Source: a virus. Taken from it: 33,253 nt of DNA. The translations under genes and the position numbers were made by a program. Positions 30,379 through 33,253 of this stretch are shown piece by piece (position 1 is the stretch's first letter; each line of letters opens with the position of its first letter). Under the pieces are notes generated by a model that ran no database searches, was not told where the DNA came from, and worked only from the letters and a program-made list of their open reading frames with translations. Location: positions 1 to 33,253 of IMG/VR virus record IMGVR_UViG_3300011253_000930; one strand, 5' to 3'.

Positions 30379-30618
30379 ATGAAAAACACCATTCAAGATA
30401 TTTTGGCCCAGACGGGGGCGCGGGACGAAATCGCAAATGAGTGCAATGTTGCGCCGATTGCGGTCTATCGGTGGGCGCAAAATGCGTCCATCCCGTCCCG
30501 ACACTTCGCGGGAATTTTGCGTGTTGCTAAACGAAATGGCGCTGCTGTTACCGCAGAAGTGCTTTGTGCTGCACATGATAAAACTCCATCGGCTGACCCT
30601 ACTGTGAGGGCTATATGA
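30379..30618 (+). CDS. Cro-like transcription regulator, 79 aa
   Basis: The start at 30379 (MKNTIQDILAQTGARDEIAN) is preferred to the ATG at 30352, which lies inside the operator and upstream of the -10 box. The HTH is ARDEIANECNVAPIAVYRWA with the following QNASIPSRHFAGIL, of the YdaS/Cro-like type. It is the first gene of the rightward early operon, divergent from the repressor, so it is the expected lytic-side regulator. It overlaps the next frame by ATGA. Confidence 0.8.
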   Translation: MKNTIQDILAQTGARDEIANECNVAPIAVYRWAQNASIPSRHFAGILRVAKRNGAAVTAEVLCAAHDKTPSADPTVRAI

Positions 30619-30857
30619 TGCGCGATGGTTTCTTGCCAACACTTGATATAGCGCAGTTTTCCGCAAAAATCAACAATCATCAGCAGGGGCTTTCCTCCCT
30701 GTGTACCTCGGAGGCGGGCCGGGCTGCTGATGTTCCCGCCACATTTACTGCCCCTCCCTACCGCGTCTTTAACAACCCAGACGCGGCACCTTGCGCAGCG
30801 CCCTATCGGGCAACCCCGACGAACGGCGCTGCGCATTTTTCACAAGGGGCGTTCTAA
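30615..30857 (+). CDS. uncertain small gene between cro-like and nuclease genes, 80 aa
   Basis: The frame opens with an ATGA overlap to the Cro-like stop and closes with a TAATG overlap to the nuclease gene, which favours translation. The product (MMRDGFLPTLDIAQFSAKIN, then many Ala/Pro) has no recognisable fold, and the last third is encoded by a strong hairpin. It may only couple translation or be chance. Confidence 0.35.
   Translation: MMRDGFLPTLDIAQFSAKINNHQQGLSSLCTSEAGRAADVPATFTAPPYRVFNNPDAAPCAAPYRATPTNGAAHFSQGAF
30793..30840 (+). terminator. nested stem-loop with T-run, tR-like
   Basis: GCGCAGCGCC (30793-30802) pairs with GGCGCTGCGC (30825-30834), and an inner TCGGG/CCCGA hairpin sits in the loop. 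A TTTTT run follows at 30836-30840. It lies 16 bases before the nuclease gene and would stop transcripts after the Cro-like gene unless antitermination or translation interferes. Confidence 0.7.
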
Positions 30858-31228
30858 TGGCACAGCCGGAAATGAAAGTGCAAATCGCCATCATCAAATG
30901 GCTGCGGGCAGTAATGCCAGGCGTCATTGTGCAGCACTGCGTCAACGAACACGGCAAGCGCGGCAAGGCTGGCATGATTGCCGCCATGCGCAACAAATCC
31001 GCAGGCATGTTGCCCGGCTTTCCTGACCTGATCGTGCTGCCCTTCGCAACAACAGGCCCATTCTTTCTTGAGGTGAAAGCCCCAAAAGGCCGCGTCAGCC
31101 CCGCGCAGACCGCTGTGCATGATATGCTGCGGCACAAGGGCTACCGCGTGGCCGTGGTGCGCAGCGTCGAGGAAACCCGCGAGTTTATGCGGGCAAATCA
31201 CATCGGATTTTCGGAGGTCGAGTTATGA
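30857..31228 (+). CDS. VRR-NUC nuclease, 123 aa
   Basis: The protein contains the PD-(D/E)XK core of VRR-NUC nucleases: D57 (PGFPDLIVL) and E72/K74 (FFLEVKAPKG), followed by Q84 (SPAQTAVHDML) and a C-terminal VAVVRSVEET. Stand-alone VRR-NUC proteins in phage early regions probably cut branched or flapped DNA during replication or recombination. The start overlaps an upstream stop (TAATG) and the stop overlaps the next start. Confidence 0.85.
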   Translation: MAQPEMKVQIAIIKWLRAVMPGVIVQHCVNEHGKRGKAGMIAAMRNKSAGMLPGFPDLIVLPFATTGPFFLEVKAPKGRVSPAQTAVHDMLRHKGYRVAVVRSVEETREFMRANHIGFSEVEL

Positions 31229-32259
31229 CCTTTGATGTGCTTGACGCAGACCCCTTTGCAGGGCTGGACACCGACGACGCCAGCGCCACCCCCACGCCAA
31301 AGTCTGACATTGTGGACGACACAATGGGCGTCCGTTTCACCAACTGGACGCGGGCAGACCGCACCAAGCGCCAAATCATCGAAGCCATTGAAGGCATCGA
31401 AACACTTGAAACACTCGACGAATATTTGATTGCAGAAAGCCTGATGATTGACGCCCTGTTTCTGTTTGACAGCAGCATGGCCGACGACATTGCAGAAGCG
31501 CACCGCGATCAGCAAGCAATTCTCAAGGGGGCGATAGAAGCCGCCGAGAGAACGGCCAAGGCTGCGGCCCAACTAGCAGCCATAAACACGCCAGCAATAC
31601 GGAAGGAACACGTAATGGCTAATCCTGACTTCAAGAAATTCGTTTTCAAAAATGTGACCTTTGCATGGCCCCGGCTCGACCAGCCGTACCGCTACAATCC
31701 CAACACGGAAAAAAGCGAACCATGCCCAGCAAATGCGCAAGGCGCGGGCTACTCACTGGCCTGGACCATGCCCTACAGCGAGGCCAAAGGCATTTTCGAG
31801 GAAATGAAGGCCCACTATAACGACTGCCGCAGCCGCAATTCGCGCCTGCCGGACTTCGGCACCGTCTTTGGCCTTAAAAAGCTGAAAGACGAACAGGGCA
31901 ACGATACCGACACCGCGCAATTCACCGCAAAGAAGGGCGCAATGTCAAACGATGGCAAGATCAACAAGGTGCCAACCGTTGTGAAGGCCGATCACTCACC
32001 CCTTGAGGATCGTGCCATCTGGGGCGGTTCTGAGGGCCATGTGCGCGTCTTGGCCTTTGCCGCAACCAACCCGCAGGACAAGAGCGGCGGCATTAGCCTG
32101 TTGCTGGATGCCGTGGTTGTCACGAAGGCCGAATATGGCGGCGATGGCTTGGGTGATGATTTTGGCTCACCCGAAATCGTGGACGACCTGCCGCCAAGCG
32201 CAGACGTTGCCGCGCAATCAAAAACGGACCTGATCACTGACTCCGAAATCCCGTTTTAA
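31225..32259 (+). CDS. DUF2815-like ssDNA-binding protein with N-terminal extension, 344 aa
   Basis: Residues about 131-344 match DUF2815 ssDNA-binding proteins (MANPDFKKFVFKNVTFAWPR, then YRYNPN, WTMPYSEAKGIFEEM), which act like T7 gp2.5. The C-terminus ends in DSEIPF, resembling the acidic tip of bacterial SSB that recruits partners. Residues 1-130 are a separate acidic, helical domain. An internal ATG at 31615 with a strong GGAAGGA ribosome-binding site would produce the ssDNA-binding domain alone. It acts with the primase-helicase encoded downstream. Confidence 0.8.
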   Translation: MTFDVLDADPFAGLDTDDASATPTPKSDIVDDTMGVRFTNWTRADRTKRQIIEAIEGIETLETLDEYLIAESLMIDALFLFDSSMADDIAEAHRDQQAILKGAIEAAERTAKAAAQLAAINTPAIRKEHVMANPDFKKFVFKNVTFAWPRLDQPYRYNPNTEKSEPCPANAQGAGYSLAWTMPYSEAKGIFEEMKAHYNDCRSRNSRLPDFGTVFGLKKLKDEQGNDTDTAQFTAKKGAMSNDGKINKVPTVVKADHSPLEDRAIWGGSEGHVRVLAFAATNPQDKSGGISLLLDAVVVTKAEYGGDGLGDDFGSPEIVDDLPPSADVAAQSKTDLITDSEIPF

Positions 32260-32264
32260 CTAAC

Positions 32265-32342
32265 GCAGCGGGCGGCACCAGCCTCCAAGCACAACGCCGC
32301 CCGCTGCCAGCCGAACAACCGACCGACTCACCAAAGGGTGAG
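32265..32342 (+). other. two stem-loops after the ssDNA-binding gene
   Basis: GCAGCGGGCGGC (32265-32276) pairs perfectly with GCCGCCCGCTGC (32296-32307). A small second hairpin CTCACC/GGTGAG (32327-32332, 32337-32342) follows. No T-run follows either one. They may be RNA-processing, stability or attenuation elements in the early transcript. Confidence 0.6.
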
Positions 32343-32372
32343 CGGTGCCATCAATAACACAGAGGCACGAAA

Positions 32373-32723
32373 ATGGAACTTTTCGCAAATCCCCGCAGAG
32401 ACGACTATTTCCAGCAGCTTGAGAACAACGACGGGTTCAGAGAACTGACCTACCGTTTCCCGCAGTTGGAGTTTTACCAGCCATCCCCAGAAAAAGCGCC
32501 TTGGCACGTTCAAACCATCGTCGGTGACGAACTGGCAGGCACCAGCATCACCGTTAATTTCTGGCCGCACACGGGAAAATCCCAACGGGAATACTGCAAG
32601 GCGGTTATCGGCTGGGACAAGGCCGAGGAAGTCTTGAAAGACTGCATTGCAGAGGTTGGCGTTGATAGCCACTCAGACGAAATCGACCTGGTTGACACAT
32701 TTGATACGTTTGCGGCTGAATAA
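32373..32723 (+). CDS. early protein of unknown function, 116 aa
   Basis: The product starts MELFANPRRDDYFQQLENND and contains ELTYRFPQLEFYQ, SITVNFWPHTGKSQRE and an acidic end (DLVDTFDTFAAE). It is a small alpha/beta protein without recognisable family. It is coupled to the primase-helicase by a TAATG overlap at 32721-32725, so a role in replication is plausible. Confidence 0.7.
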   Translation: MELFANPRRDDYFQQLENNDGFRELTYRFPQLEFYQPSPEKAPWHVQTIVGDELAGTSITVNFWPHTGKSQREYCKAVIGWDKAEEVLKDCIAEVGVDSHSDEIDLVDTFDTFAAE

Positions 32724-33253
32724 TGACAGTGCAAGCCACAAGCCCGCAAATGGTGACGGGCAATGGACAGAGCGACACCCACGCCCTGACCATTTCAACA
32801 CGCAACGGCGATGCGCCAAACCCCAGCGCCAAGGCCGGGCAGGATTACGGCACCGTCACGGCCAAGATGATTGCAGCGCAGGCGGCAAACCCCGACAGCT
32901 TGCCCAAGATGCAAGCGCCGTGGTTCATCGGATCCGACTATAACGGGCCGGACGCCCGCAGCCACGAAGCGCAGCGCATCAACGGACAGTTTCACGTTCT
33001 GCCCGTCGATATAGACAAGGGCAATCATACCCTTGAGGAAGTCACGCGCATCACCGAAACCATCGTCGGTGCTGGAACGTCATTCATCGTTTACAGCAGC
33101 AGCAGCGCGACAGCCGACAATCAGAAATGGCGGGTGCTGTTTTTCACATCGCCAGCCATTCCCGGCGTGGAATACAAAGAGACCCAAAGCGCCATCTTTG
33201 ATTTGTACCAGATGGACGGCATTGTGTGCGACCGTGCGTTAGAGCGCACAGGC
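32723..33253 (+). CDS. primase-polymerase/helicase, N-terminal part (continues at base 3)
   Basis: This is the start of the 830-aa replication protein; ATG 32723 overlaps the upstream stop. An unstructured N-terminus leads into the archaeo-eukaryotic primase core. Motif I is VDIDKGNHTLEE at about residues 95-106, with the two catalytic acidic residues. Motif II is FIVYSSSSATADNQKWRVLF, where the usual sxH histidine is not seen. Motif III with an Asp lies in DRALERTGQLIFLPN just past the contig end. Such domains make primers and can polymerise DNA. The last 140 bases duplicate bases 1-140. Confidence 0.9.
   Translation, partial: MTVQATSPQMVTGNGQSDTHALTISTRNGDAPNPSAKAGQDYGTVTAKMIAAQAANPDSLPKMQAPWFIGSDYNGPDARSHEAQRINGQFHVLPVDIDKGNHTLEEVTRITETIVGAGTSFIVYSSSSATADNQKWRVLFFTSPAIPGVEYKETQSAIFDLYQMDGIVCDRALERTG
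33114..33253. repeat. terminal redundancy, copy at the right end
   Basis: Identical to bases 1-140. One copy should be removed to obtain the circular unit of 33,113 bp. Confidence 0.95.

Overview
This window looks like the complete genome of a small temperate podovirus, opened at an arbitrary point. The last 140 bases (33114-33253) repeat bases 1-140 exactly, and the repeat lies inside the primase-helicase gene, so the molecule is best read as a circle of 33,113 bp, or a circularly permuted headful-packaged genome. By eye the DNA is GC-rich, with tightly overlapping genes (ATGA and TAATG junctions). The proteins look like those of phages and prophages of marine Alphaproteobacteria, probably Rhodobacterales. 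That host guess comes from family resemblance and not from a search.

Layout, following the circle from the lysogeny switch. A lambda-like switch lies at 29740-30618. A short XRE repressor (minus strand) separates a leftward promoter from a rightward promoter. Both carry the palindrome TGACTAAWWTAGTCA between their -35 and -10 boxes. Rightward genes are a Cro-like regulator, a VRR-NUC nuclease, a DUF2815-like ssDNA-binding protein, a primase-polymerase/helicase that spans the contig ends, and small early proteins (2092-4243). An iteron-like cluster of GGGCACAAATGG repeats sits just after the helicase.

The late operon (4396-23896) begins after a leader with inverted and direct repeats. It encodes small and large terminase, an HNH homing endonuclease, a P22 gp4-like adaptor, tail-fibre/receptor-binding candidates, a P22 gp10-like stabilisation protein, ejection proteins (one with a virion-borne peptidoglycan hydrolase domain), portal, scaffold and major capsid protein. 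A lysis cassette follows: papain-like amidase, GH24 lysozyme, holin, and nested Rz/Rz1 spanins. Hairpin-plus-T-run terminators lie before portal, after the capsid gene and after lysis.

Region 24184-26399 looks like an accessory island. One minus-strand gene diverges from a plus-strand operon of a small serine recombinase (apparently leaderless), a cysteine-rich protein with a Tat-type signal, a 74-aa protein and a Lar-like zinc ribbon. The intergenic region carries several copies of TAGCAGATA. A tyrosine integrase (26587-27549) follows, preceded by direct and inverted repeats that may be attP. It faces the end of a seven-gene leftward operon (29740 to 27529) that includes a divergent C5-methyltransferase-like protein and ends in an excisionase-like protein whose tail overlaps the integrase tail.

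No tRNA, rRNA, CRISPR array, insertion sequence or diversity-generating retroelement was seen. The least explained parts are the TAGCAGATA-controlled recombinase/Tat island, the iteron-containing gene, the integrase/excisionase head-on arrangement, the in-frame fusion upstream of the ssDNA-binding protein, and a gene order in which about 10 kb of tail and ejection genes separate terminase from portal.
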